A DNA stretch of 21,910 nt from Candidatus Omnitrophota bacterium. Its GTDB lineage: Bacteria; Omnitrophota; Omnitrophia; Omnitrophales; Danuiimicrobiaceae. The position numbers and the translations under genes were made by a program. The notes beneath the pieces are model-generated. The model was not told where the DNA came from. It did no database searches and saw only the letters and a list, made by a program, of their open reading frames with translations. Positions 14,765-21,775 of this stretch are shown here, piece after piece (position 1 is the first letter of the stretch; each line of letters opens with the position of its first letter). Location: the NCBI GenBank assembly GCA_016206815.1, contig JACQQT010000036.1, positions 1 to 21,910 on the forward strand, written 5' to 3'.

Positions 14765-17466
14765 GATCCACTTTTCCCTTTACCGAGCAGCTGTCTTAAC
14801 ACATATTGTAAAATTCCGCCATGTTGGTAATAGCTCAGTTCGGCAGGCGTGTCGATCCGGCATCTGACTGAAAACTTTTTTTCGCCGTCTGAGGCTTTTG
14901 CGGTCACGGAAAGTTTTTTTCCAACCGATAAATGACCTTGAATCCCGCTCACCTCGAAGAACTCCTCACCCGTAAGACCCAGCGTCTGGGCGTTTTCGCC
15001 TGCCTCAAATTGAACCGGCAGAATTCCCATTCCGATCAGGTTCGTCCGATGAATCCGTTCGAAACTTTCGGCCATCACTGCCTTGACACCCAATAAAGCC
15101 GGGCCTTTTGCCGCCCAGTCGCGGGAAGAACCGGATCCGTACTCTTTTCCGGCGATGATCACTTGCGGCACGTTCTCTTTCTGATACTTCACGGCGGCAT
15201 CAAAAATCGTCGTCTTTTCGGCGTCCGGAAAATGACGCGTCCACCCGCCTTCTACGCCCGGAACCAATAAATTCCTCAAACGGACGTTGGCAAAAGTCCC
15301 CCGCACCATCACCTCATAATTGCCGCGCCGGGCGCCGTAAGAATTAAAATCCTTCGGGAGAACCCCGTGCGCCGTCAAATATTCTCCTGCAGGGCTGTTT
15401 TCGGCAATCGAGCCGGCCGGTGAAATATGATCCGTCGTCACGGAATCTCCAAGCAAGGCAAGAACGCGCGCGCCCGTAATGTCCTTCAAAGGTTCAGGTT
15501 TTAAAGGCATCTTTTCAAAAAAAGGCGGATTTTTCACATACGTTGATTTCGATTGCCAGTCAAAGGTACGGCCCTTGGGAACTTGGATGGCTTTCCAAAC
15601 TTGATCGCCCTCAAACACGTGCGCATATTGCGTGCGGAACATTTTAGCGGTAACGGATTCGACTGCTTGACTGATTTCTTTTTGCGCCGGCCAAATATCC
15701 CGGAGAAAAACATCCCGTCCCGACCGGTCTTGGCCCAGCGGTTCATGCAAAAGATCAATATCCATCGTTCCCGCAATCGCGTAAGCAACCACCAAAGGAG
15801 GAGAAGCCAAATAATTCGCCCGAACGAGCGGATTGATCCGCCCCTCGAAATTCCGGTTTCCCGAAAGGACCGCCACCGCGACCAAATCATTTTGTTTGAT
15901 GGCTTCTCCCACTTCCCGGGGAAGCGGTCCCGAATTCCCAATGCAGGTGGTACATCCGAATCCGACCAAATGAAATTTCAATTGCTCAAGCGATTCCAGC
16001 AACCGGGTTGCCTTCAAATAATCCATCACCACTTTTGATCCGGGGGCGAGGCTGGTTTTTACCCATGGCTTTACTTCAAGTCCGCGCTCTATTGCTTTTT
16101 TGGCAAGAAGCCCCGCTCCCACCATCACGGCCGGATTGGAGGTATTCGTACAACTCGTAATCGCGGCGATCACAACCGATCCGTGGCTAACCCCGGTACC
16201 ACTTCCAAAAGTGCCGGGTTCCATGTCACTTTCTATTGAACCTGGCACTTTTGGAAGTGGTACCGACAAAGACAAGTGAGCAAGCTCTTTTCGAAAAGCT
16301 GTCTTGCTCTCCTTCAGGAGCACCCGGTCCTGCGGCCGCTTCGGCCCGGCCAAACAGGGCTCCACGGAATCAAGATCCAATTCCACCGTATCCGAAAAAA
16401 CGGGATTCGGACTCTCGGCCGATCGAAACAATCCTTGAGCTTTCGTGTACGCTTCGACGCGTGCAATCGTTTCTTCATCCCGCCCCGTCAATCTCAAATA
16501 ATCCAGCGTTTTTTCATCGACCGGAAAAAATCCGACGGTGGCTCCGTATTCGGGACACATGTTTGCCACCGTAGCGCGGTCCGGCAGACTTAACGAATCG
16601 AGTCCGTTCCCGTAAAATTCAACGAATTTCCCCACGACCCCCTTTTTCCTGAGAAGCTCGGTGATCGTCAGCACCAAATCCGTTGCCGTCACACCTTCCT
16701 TTAATTGGCCGAACAATTTAAAACCGATTACCTCCGGAATCAGCATTGAAATCGGCTGTCCGAGCATCGCCGCTTCCGCTTCAATCCCGCCCACCCCCCA
16801 GCCCAGCACCCCAAGACCATTGATCATGGTCGTGTGCGAATCTGTTCCGACCAGCGTGTCGGGATACAGGAGGGGCGAGGTTTCCGCTTTTTTCATCACC
16901 ACTTGCGCCAAATACTCCAGATTCACCTGGTGAACGATTCCCGTACTCGGCGGAACGACTCTGAAATTTTGAAACGCCTGCTGGCCCCATTTCAAAAATT
17001 GATAGCGTTCCTGGTTGCGTTTAAATTCAATTTCCGAATTCTCCCGGAAAGCGGAAGCGCGGCCAAAGACATCGACCTGAACGGAATGGTCAATCACAAG
17101 ATCGGCCGGCTGAAGCGGATTGATATGAGCCGGGTCACCCCCCATTTTCTGAATGGCATCCCGCATCGCTGCCAGATCCACAATCGCGGGAACCCCCGTA
17201 AAATCTTGGAGGAGAACGCGGGCGGGCGTGAAGGCGATTTCTTTCTCAGGCTCTGCTTTGGGATCCCATTGGGCAACGGCTTCAATGTCGGCACGCCGGA
17301 CATGGCGGCCGTCTTCGGAGCGCAGAAGGTTCTCGAGTAAAATTTTCAAGGTCAGGGGCAGCCGGCGAGGATCCGGAAGTCCGGCCTCTTTCAAACTTTC
17401 CAGTTTGAAGATGACGTACTCCTGCTTTCCTGCCTTGAGGAGAGTTCTTGTATGGAAGCTATTCAT
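14761..17466 (-). CDS. acnA: Aconitate hydratase (AcnA type) with an in-frame palindromic insertion
   Basis: A 901-residue [4Fe-4S] enzyme interconverting citrate and isocitrate. Cluster cysteines are in ITSCTNTSNP and GFGCTTCIGNSGPL; other signatures are TDSHTTMINGLGVLGWGVGGIEAEA, reduced here to TDSHTT, GNRNFEGRI, GDSVTTDHISPAG and GSSRDWAAKG. Length and order match AcnA/IRP-type aconitases. The ATG at 17466 has AAGG nine bases upstream and a promoter at 17494-17502. Residues about 401-424, just before the first cluster cysteine, are encoded by a 27-bp inverted repeat (16194-16265) that keeps the frame open; this is a variable loop in the family, so the enzyme is probably active. The gene is followed by resB with an ATGA overlap. 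Confidence 0.97.
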   Translation of the reverse strand: MNSFHTRTLLKAGKQEYVIFKLESLKEAGLPDPRRLPLTLKILLENLLRSEDGRHVRRADIEAVAQWDPKAEPEKEIAFTPARVLLQDFTGVPAIVDLAAMRDAIQKMGGDPAHINPLQPADLVIDHSVQVDVFGRASAFRENSEIEFKRNQERYQFLKWGQQAFQNFRVVPPSTGIVHQVNLEYLAQVVMKKAETSPLLYPDTLVGTDSHTTMINGLGVLGWGVGGIEAEAAMLGQPISMLIPEVIGFKLFGQLKEGVTATDLVLTITELLRKKGVVGKFVEFYGNGLDSLSLPDRATVANMCPEYGATVGFFPVDEKTLDYLRLTGRDEETIARVEAYTKAQGLFRSAESPNPVFSDTVELDLDSVEPCLAGPKRPQDRVLLKESKTAFRKELAHLSLSVPLPKVPGSIESDMEPGTFGSGTGVSHGSVVIAAITSCTNTSNPAVMVGAGLLAKKAIERGLEVKPWVKTSLAPGSKVVMDYLKATRLLESLEQLKFHLVGFGCTTCIGNSGPLPREVGEAIKQNDLVAVAVLSGNRNFEGRINPLVRANYLASPPLVVAYAIAGTMDIDLLHEPLGQDRSGRDVFLRDIWPAQKEISQAVESVTAKMFRTQYAHVFEGDQVWKAIQVPKGRTFDWQSKSTYVKNPPFFEKMPLKPEPLKDITGARVLALLGDSVTTDHISPAGSIAENSPAGEYLTAHGVLPKDFNSYGARRGNYEVMVRGTFANVRLRNLLVPGVEGGWTRHFPDAEKTTIFDAAVKYQKENVPQVIIAGKEYGSGSSRDWAAKGPALLGVKAVMAESFERIHRTNLIGMGILPVQFEAGENAQTLGLTGEEFFEVSGIQGHLSVGKKLSVTAKASDGEKKFSVRCRIDTPAELSYYQHGGILQYVLRQLLGKGKSGS
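16194..16265. repeat. 27-bp inverted repeat inserted in frame in aconitase
   Basis: The left arm 16195-16221 (starts GGTACCACTTCCAAAAG) and the right arm 16238-16264 (ends CTTTTGGAAGTGGTACC) are complementary except for one base. They are separated by 16 bases, and the outer pair C16194-G16265 extends the stem. It encodes the segment VPLPKVPGSIESDMEPGTFG plus the following four residues. It is unrelated to families A and B. Confidence 0.85.
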
Positions 17467-17493
17467 CTAGAAATGCCTTGGGTTAAGTTGTGA

Positions 17494-17502
17494 ATTATAC
17501 CA
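17494..17502 (-). promoter_or_regulatory. Extended -10 promoter of the aconitase operon
   Basis: On the minus strand TGGTATAAT, an extended -10 box with perfect TATAAT, lies 27 bases before the aconitase ATG. No convincing -35 is present, which is usual for extended -10 promoters. Confidence 0.6.
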
Positions 17503-17524
17503 GATTGTCCACTCGCCTAAAAGT

Positions 17525-17552
17525 AGTAGCGCACAATTAATTGTGCGCTACT
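17525..17552 (-). terminator. Perfect 28-bp palindrome, probable terminator of the cox cluster
   Basis: AGTAGCGCACAATT is followed immediately by its exact inverse complement, giving a 12-bp stem with a four-base loop. On the minus strand ACTTTTAGG follows. It lies 19 bases after the last cox-cluster stop and just before the aconitase promoter, the right place for a terminator. The T-run is short, so it could also be a further dispersed palindrome or an operator. Confidence 0.5.
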
Positions 17553-17571
17553 TGCTCTGATCAAAACTTTA

Positions 17572-17745
17572 CTATTCGGTGAATCGATGCAAGAGCCAAC
17601 CCATAAAAAAAATACCGACGGCGGCGATAAAAATCAAAATCGCTCCTGTTTCGCTGCGTCTGAATTCGGCCACCCAAATGGCGGAAGGCAGCAAGAGGAG
17701 CGCAAACACCTGCAGGATCCGGCCCAAGTAATAGGTTGGTTTCAT
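17572..17745 (-). CDS. 57-residue membrane protein at the end of the cox cluster
   Basis: A short gene starting MKPTYYLGRILQVFALLLLP. Two hydrophobic segments (about residues 9-26 and 34-52) are joined by the polar turn EFRRSETG. The ATG (17743-17745) overlaps the stop of the preceding gene as ATGA, which argues strongly that it is translated. I do not recognise a named family. Small two-helix proteins of this kind accompany oxidase clusters in several phyla, so an oxidase assembly or accessory role is an inference from position. Confidence 0.7.
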   Translation of the reverse strand: MKPTYYLGRILQVFALLLLPSAIWVAEFRRSETGAILIFIAAVGIFFMGWLLHRFTE

Positions 17746-17972
17746 CGCTTCCGATACTTTTTATAGTTGAAATAAAGTGCGGTGGTAAAAGCGGCGACTA
17801 AAATGAAAGGAACCGCCATCATGAAATAAATACTCCAATTAAAACCCAGGGAAGTCCAGACCTCCCCCATTTTTGAAAGGGCGTCTTTGCATAGAGGACA
17901 GGCGTAAGCAGACGGGGGAACTGAAAAAAGAACCATCGTCATTGCGAGGACGGCTGTGAATAGGCTCCGCAT
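17742..17972 (-). CDS. 76-residue CPLC membrane protein of the cox cluster
   Basis: The start ATG 17970-17972 has GAGG nine bases upstream; the longer open frame to 18041 overlaps the DUF420 gene. A signal peptide (MRSLFTAVLAMTMVLFSVPP, probable cleavage after SAYA) is followed at once by CPLCKDAL and, after a short amphipathic stretch, a single transmembrane helix (IYFMMAVPFILVAAFTTALY) and a basic tail. The mature protein is thus a tiny periplasm-facing CxxC domain tethered by one helix. The pair of cysteines could bind copper or haem or be redox-active; with Sco two genes away, a copper or thiol role is a reasonable but untested guess. The signal-peptide core AVLAMT is encoded by an end of repeat family A. 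Confidence 0.75.
   Translation of the reverse strand: MRSLFTAVLAMTMVLFSVPPSAYACPLCKDALSKMGEVWTSLGFNWSIYFMMAVPFILVAAFTTALYFNYKKYRKR
17937..17953 (+). repeat. Family A repeat end inside the CPLC-protein signal peptide
   Basis: CGTCATTGCGAGGACGG, identical to the minus-strand copy at 4539-4555. The gene reads the opposite strand, as Ala-Val-Leu-Ala-Met-Thr in the hydrophobic core of the signal peptide. Confidence 0.8.
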
Positions 17973-17983
17973 TTTTGTTGTCC

Positions 17984-18397
17984 TCACATCCGGTACAGCA
18001 TCCAATAAATGACAACGCCCGTCACAGACACATACAGCCAAACCGGAAATGTAATCTTTGCAATTTGGACGTGTTTTTCAAAACGGCTCCTCAAAGCCCG
18101 GGACAACGTCACCAGCACCAGCGGAACGACCGCCGCCGCCAAAACGGTATGGGAAATCAGAATCGTAAAATAAACGGGACGGATCCAGCCGTGATGCGGA
18201 AAGAAGGTTGCGCCGTGATGGGCATGATAATAAAGGTAGGAGGCCAAAAAAAGTCCGGAAACCAAAAGCGCCAAACACATGCACAGCGCATGGCCGGTCC
18301 ACGCCCCCTGCTTAATCAAAACAAAGCCGAGAATAATCAATAAAGCGCTCGTTGCGTTTAATCCGGCGTTTAAAGGAGGAAACAGGGAAAGATCCAT
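17984..18397 (-). CDS. DUF420 family membrane protein (oxidase-associated, CtaM-like)
   Basis: A 137-residue protein with four transmembrane helices, starting MDLSLFPPLNAGLNATSALL. The motif PPLNAxLNA..., the helix end YLYYHAHHGA, the block WIRPVYFTILISHTVLAAAVVPLV, and the C-terminal segment WLYVSVTGVVIYWMLY are typical of DUF420 proteins, which are encoded beside haem-copper oxidases; the Bacillus relative CtaM is needed for aa3 oxidase assembly. The many histidines (HAHHGATFFPHHGW, ISHTV) suggest metal or haem binding. The ATG at 18397 is preferred; a GTG two codons earlier (18403) is possible. Its TGA stop immediately precedes the ribosome-binding site of the CPLC gene. Confidence 0.9.
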   Translation of the reverse strand: MDLSLFPPLNAGLNATSALLIILGFVLIKQGAWTGHALCMCLALLVSGLFLASYLYYHAHHGATFFPHHGWIRPVYFTILISHTVLAAAVVPLVLVTLSRALRSRFEKHVQIAKITFPVWLYVSVTGVVIYWMLYRM

Positions 18398-18409
18398 GTT
18401 CACCGCTGG

Positions 18410-19078
18410 CTATTTTTCAGAAACAAGTGTAAGCGCATCTTGAATCAATTGTTCGACGTTCGCAGGCTCCGAGGTGTCATAATAACCCCGAATGTCTCCA
18501 TCTGGATCGATCAATACAAAGCGGCTTGTGTGCATCACGGGTTCCGCCCCTTGCGCAAGGTCTTCCGGACTTGCCTGAGCGACCCCGAGTGAAAATCCTT
18601 CCGTCACAAAATTCCACATGAGGGTTTTCTCGCCGGTTAAAAAGAACCATTTCCCTTCTTGGGCTTGATAACGCAACGCGTAATCCGATAAAACCTCGGG
18701 CGTATCATATTCCGGATCCACGCTAAATGATACCAGCCTGATGTCGGGATGGTTGAACTTGGTTTGGAGAATCGACATGCGTCCCGTCAAAAGCGGGCAC
18801 ATCCCCTGACAGCGCGTAAAAATAAAATCGGCGATCCACACCCGGCCTTCTAAATCCGCAGGGCCAAACGCTTCCCCGCTTCTTTCGGTAAAACTAAAAT
18901 CAGGGACATGGCCGTAAACCGGAAGATCCTCGGCAGCGAAGGAAGGCGAACCAAGCAAAACCGTCATTGCGAGGCAGCAAATCAAACAAGGCCGAAGCAA
19001 TCTCAGAGTTAGGGATTGCTTCGTCGGCCTACGGCCTCCTCGCAATGACGAATCAGCGTAAAATTGTTTCCAACGCAT
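18410..19078 (-). CDS. Sco1/SenC family copper chaperone with repeat-derived signal peptide
   Basis: Periplasmic thioredoxin-fold protein that delivers copper to the CuA site of cytochrome c oxidase. The copper-binding residues are all present: Cys90 and Cys94 (FTRCQGMCPLL) and His183 (VMHTSRFVLID). Its place in a cox cluster agrees. From ATG 19078 the first 48 residues form an unusual leader: a long basic n-region (SLRGGRRPTKQSLTLRLLRP), a core (CLICCLAMTVLLG) and a cleavage site SPSFA-AED. Nearly all of it is encoded by the 89-bp palindromic repeat at 18962-19050. The start overlaps the upstream epimerase gene by 26 bp. A shorter start at Met38 would leave too short a leader. Confidence 0.92.
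   Translation of the reverse strand: MRWKQFYADSSLRGGRRPTKQSLTLRLLRPCLICCLAMTVLLGSPSFAAEDLPVYGHVPDFSFTERSGEAFGPADLEGRVWIADFIFTRCQGMCPLLTGRMSILQTKFNHPDIRLVSFSVDPEYDTPEVLSDYALRYQAQEGKWFFLTGEKTLMWNFVTEGFSLGVAQASPEDLAQGAEPVMHTSRFVLIDPDGDIRGYYDTSEPANVEQLIQDALTLVSEK
18962..19050. repeat. Palindromic repeat, family A, full copy
   Basis: Ends CGTCATTGCGAGG (18962-18974) and CCTCGCAATGACG (19038-19050) are perfect inverse complements. Inside, GAAGCAATC and GATTGCTTC pair, and GGCCTACGGCC is a further small palindrome. It lies exactly at the junction between the epimerase gene (stop 19053) and the Sco coding region. Confidence 0.9.
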
Positions 19079-19958
19079 GGCGAATGTCCGGATAAAGAAA
19101 TTGAAAACCCGAGGCCTGAGCTTTTTGAGGAAGGACGCGTTGTCCCGCGAGCAGCATGTCTGACATCTCTCCCAGTAACAGTTTCAAAGCAAAAGCGGGA
19201 ACCGGCACGAGGCAGGGCCGTTTTAAAACCTGCGCCAAAACCAGCGAAAACACTTTGTTCGTCACGGGCTCAGGCGATACGGCATTCACCGCTCCTTTCA
19301 CCTCCGGGCGGTCCAAGCAGTGGATCACGAGGCGGATCAAATCTTCCTTTGCAATCCAGCTCATCCATTGATGGCCCGTCCCCAGCCATCCGCCGGCAAA
19401 CATTTTAAACGGAGGAAGTATTTTCCGAAGTGCCCCGCCCCCCTTGCCCAACACAATCCCGATGCGGAGCCGCACGACTCGAACGCCCGAGCCTTCGGCC
19501 CGCTTCGCTTCTTCTTCCCACGCTTGGCAAACATCCGGTAAAAAACCTCTTCCGGCACTGCTGGCTTCCGTGATCAATTCGCTGCCGCGCGATCCGTAAT
19601 AACCGACGGCGGATGCATTGATTAAAACCGCAGGCTTCACGCGGGCATTTTCAATGGAGCGGGAGATCGTTTGGGTCGCATGGATGCGGCTTTCCGCAAT
19701 TTTCTCCTTTTGCGCTTTCGTCCAGCGCCGCTCAGCGATGCCTTCGCCTGCCAAGTTCATCACCGCATTCGAGCCGTCCATTTCCGGAATCAACCGAGCA
19801 GTATTAGAGGGCTCCCAGTGAACATAACGCAATCGGGCGGAAGCAGGGGGAAATTTAGTTTTTTGGGTCAGAATCACCAATTCCTCACCGCGCTCAAGGA
19901 GCGTATCTCTCAGCGAGGAACCGATGAAACCGGTGGCGCCGGCTAAGACGATTTTCAT
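19053..19958 (-). CDS. TIGR01777 family NAD(P)-binding epimerase/oxidoreductase
   Basis: A 301-residue extended short-chain dehydrogenase (YfcH/SDR39U1 type). The N-terminal nucleotide-binding loop is GATGFIG (MKIVLAGATGFIGSSLRDTL). Family features follow: AVMNLAGEGIAERRWT, INASAVGYYGSRG (with the YYG catalytic region), RLRIGIVLGKGGGAL and, at the C-terminus, LLLGEMSDMLLAGQRVLPQK. Substrate is unknown across the family. The start at 19958 is used because the longer start would overlap the oxidase subunit IV gene; only four bases separate it from that stop. It is inserted between oxidase and Sco genes; a link to oxidase assembly is unproven. Confidence 0.93.
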   Translation of the reverse strand: MKIVLAGATGFIGSSLRDTLLERGEELVILTQKTKFPPASARLRYVHWEPSNTARLIPEMDGSNAVMNLAGEGIAERRWTKAQKEKIAESRIHATQTISRSIENARVKPAVLINASAVGYYGSRGSELITEASSAGRGFLPDVCQAWEEEAKRAEGSGVRVVRLRIGIVLGKGGGALRKILPPFKMFAGGWLGTGHQWMSWIAKEDLIRLVIHCLDRPEVKGAVNAVSPEPVTNKVFSLVLAQVLKRPCLVPVPAFALKLLLGEMSDMLLAGQRVLPQKAQASGFQFLYPDIRHALETILR

Positions 19959-19962
19959 CCCA

Positions 19963-20280
19963 TTACGCCGGCAATTTGGGGGCTTGATCCGCAAGGATCA
20001 TCAGGGTCAGCACCACGGCTAGAAAAAGCGGAAAAATGACGATCAGGTAAATCACAAACTTCTCGAACTTTAAATGCATGTAAAACAACGCGACCAATGA
20101 AGCCTTGACGATCGCAAGAAAGACCAAGCCCGCCACCGCGAGCGGCTTGGAGGCCGGAAGATTGGCAACGATAATCTCAAGAATCGTCAGGATTAAGAGC
20201 GCCCAGAAAATAGCGGCGTAATTGGGCCGCTGATGCACCGCTTCCTGTGATGTCACGTTGCTCTGCTGAACCTGTTCCAT
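19963..20280 (-). CDS. ctaF: Cytochrome c oxidase subunit IV (prokaryotic CtaF/CoxD type)
   Basis: A 105-residue three-helix membrane protein. The pattern YAAIFWALLILTILEIIVA, then FLAIVKASLVALFYMHLKFEK and a third helix (LIVIFPLFLAVVLTLMILAD) is that of bacterial cytochrome oxidase subunit IV (COX4_pro). The MHLKFE motif at the end of helix two is characteristic. The start ATG 20278-20280 lies 11 bases after the subunit III stop and has AAGG upstream. The subunit stabilises the oxidase and is not catalytic. Confidence 0.9.
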   Translation of the reverse strand: MEQVQQSNVTSQEAVHQRPNYAAIFWALLILTILEIIVANLPASKPLAVAGLVFLAIVKASLVALFYMHLKFEKFVIYLIVIFPLFLAVVLTLMILADQAPKLPA

Positions 20281-20291
20281 GAATGTCTGCC

Positions 20292-20870
20292 TTACACCAA
20301 ATAAAGAATCGTGAACAAAATAATCCAAACCAAATCCACAAAATGCCAATACAAACCCACGATTTCAACGCCCGCATATTCCCCGGGCGTAAAATAACCC
20401 TTGGCGCATCGAATCAAAACCACAATGAGCCAGATCACGCCCGCCAAGACGTGCGCACCGTGAAAACCGGTCAGCGTAAAAAAACAGGACCCAAAGATAC
20501 TGCTTGAAATCGTAAACCCATCTCGAACCAGCTCGTGATATTCGTGAAATTGAATGCTCAAGAAAATAGAACCCAAAAGAACCGTGAGAAACAGCCCGAC
20601 TTGAAGCCCTTCCTTGTATCCGCGCTGAATGCTGGCCAGCCCCAGCACCAGCGTGGCGCTGGAGCAGATTAAAATAAACGTGTTCACCCCGGTCAGCGGA
20701 AGGTTCAAAACGGTGGCCGGGTGAGGCCAGGATTCAAGATTCGCAAAACGAAGCACGATATAAGCCCCGATCAACCCCGAGAAAAACATAATTTCAGAAG
20801 CCAGAAAAATCCACATCCCCAGCTTCCGCGTGTCGATCCCAATGGCTCCTGTGTGCGGGTCATGTTCCAT
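20292..20870 (-). CDS. ctaE: Cytochrome c oxidase subunit III
   Basis: A 192-residue protein with five transmembrane helices, the short form without the first two helices of mitochondrial COX3. Conserved pieces are LGMWIFLASEIMFFSGLIGAY (with the family's conserved Glu), a central HEYHELVRDGFTISSSIFGS, then FTLTGFHGAHVLAGVIWLIV and the C-terminal GLYWHFVDLVWIILFTILYL. All are typical of aa3/caa3-type oxidases. It sits between ctaB and subunit IV; subunits I and II must lie outside the window, probably upstream of ctaA. Confidence 0.96.
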   Translation of the reverse strand: MEHDPHTGAIGIDTRKLGMWIFLASEIMFFSGLIGAYIVLRFANLESWPHPATVLNLPLTGVNTFILICSSATLVLGLASIQRGYKEGLQVGLFLTVLLGSIFLSIQFHEYHELVRDGFTISSSIFGSCFFTLTGFHGAHVLAGVIWLIVVLIRCAKGYFTPGEYAGVEIVGLYWHFVDLVWIILFTILYLV

Positions 20871-20881
20871 GCATACTCCTG

Positions 20882-21775
20882 CTATATTTTATCGATCACC
20901 ATCAACATCAACAGAACCGCCAAATAAGCGACGGAAGCCCTCAACACATAACGGGCACGAAGATCCAAATTGGGCGCGGCAAAAATCACAACGCTCGCAA
21001 AACAAATTCCCAGGAGAAACGCCCCGAAAAAATAAGGCACGCCGGTCAGCATAAACAGGCTCGGCAGCAGACTCACCGGCAGCAACGCGCACATGTAAAC
21101 GATCATCTGGCGGGCCACCAAGCGGCCTTCCCGGTCAATGACCGAAAGAATCGGCTGTCCCGCGCGTTCATAATCGGCGCGGTACATCCAGGCGATCGAT
21201 AGAAAGTGCGGCATCTGCCAGAAAAAAATGATCAAGAATAACAACGCGGCCTGAAAATTGACGGCTCCCTGCGCGGCCGCCCATCCGATCACCGGAGGAA
21301 GCGCACCCGGAAGAGCGCCCACCACGGTTGAAAGTGACGTCCGGCTTTTCAAAGGCGTGTACACAAATAAATAACTGGCCCAGGTCACAAACGCCAAAAG
21401 CGTGCTGACCCAATTGGTCCAGAAAATAAAAATGAAAAAGCCGGAGAGCGAAATCGCAGAGCCAAACACAAGCGCTTCGCGCGATCGGATTCGTCCGCTC
21501 GGAATCGGCCGGTTCTGTGTCCGAATCATCCTGGCATCGCTAGCGCGCTCCAAATACTGATTCAGCGCCATCGATCCGCCCGCCACCAATGCCGTCGCGA
21601 TCATGACCGCAAAAAACGGAAAGGAAAACGTTCCGCTCCCAAATCCCAAATAAAATCCAACGGCTGTACTGAGCAGCACCATGCTGACAAGTCTCGGTTT
21701 TGTCAGCGCCGCATAAGCCGCCAGAACTTCAAACACCGATACCGCATTCTGGTTAACTGCAAGCGATCGGCTCAT
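20882..21775 (-). CDS. ctaB: Protohaem IX farnesyltransferase (haem O synthase)
   Basis: A 297-residue UbiA-type prenyltransferase that adds farnesyl to haem B to make haem O, the precursor of haem A. Motifs: YAALTKPRLVSMVLLSTAVG, the first aspartate-rich block NQYLERASDARMIRTQNRPI followed by PSGRI, and the second block YRADYERAGQPILSVIDREG. About eight membrane helices are visible. The start ATG 21773-21775 has GGAGAG upstream and overlaps the ctaA stop (ATGA); longer reading frames to 21877 lie inside ctaA. It acts in the inner membrane before CtaA. Confidence 0.95.
   Translation of the reverse strand: MSRSLAVNQNAVSVFEVLAAYAALTKPRLVSMVLLSTAVGFYLGFGSGTFSFPFFAVMIATALVAGGSMALNQYLERASDARMIRTQNRPIPSGRIRSREALVFGSAISLSGFFIFIFWTNWVSTLLAFVTWASYLFVYTPLKSRTSLSTVVGALPGALPPVIGWAAAQGAVNFQAALLFLIIFFWQMPHFLSIAWMYRADYERAGQPILSVIDREGRLVARQMIVYMCALLPVSLLPSLFMLTGVPYFFGAFLLGICFASVVIFAAPNLDLRARYVLRASVAYLAVLLMLMVIDKI

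Noticed and set aside
16834..17340. 168-codon plus-strand ORF
   Set aside because: Antisense to aconitase; composition follows the sense gene.
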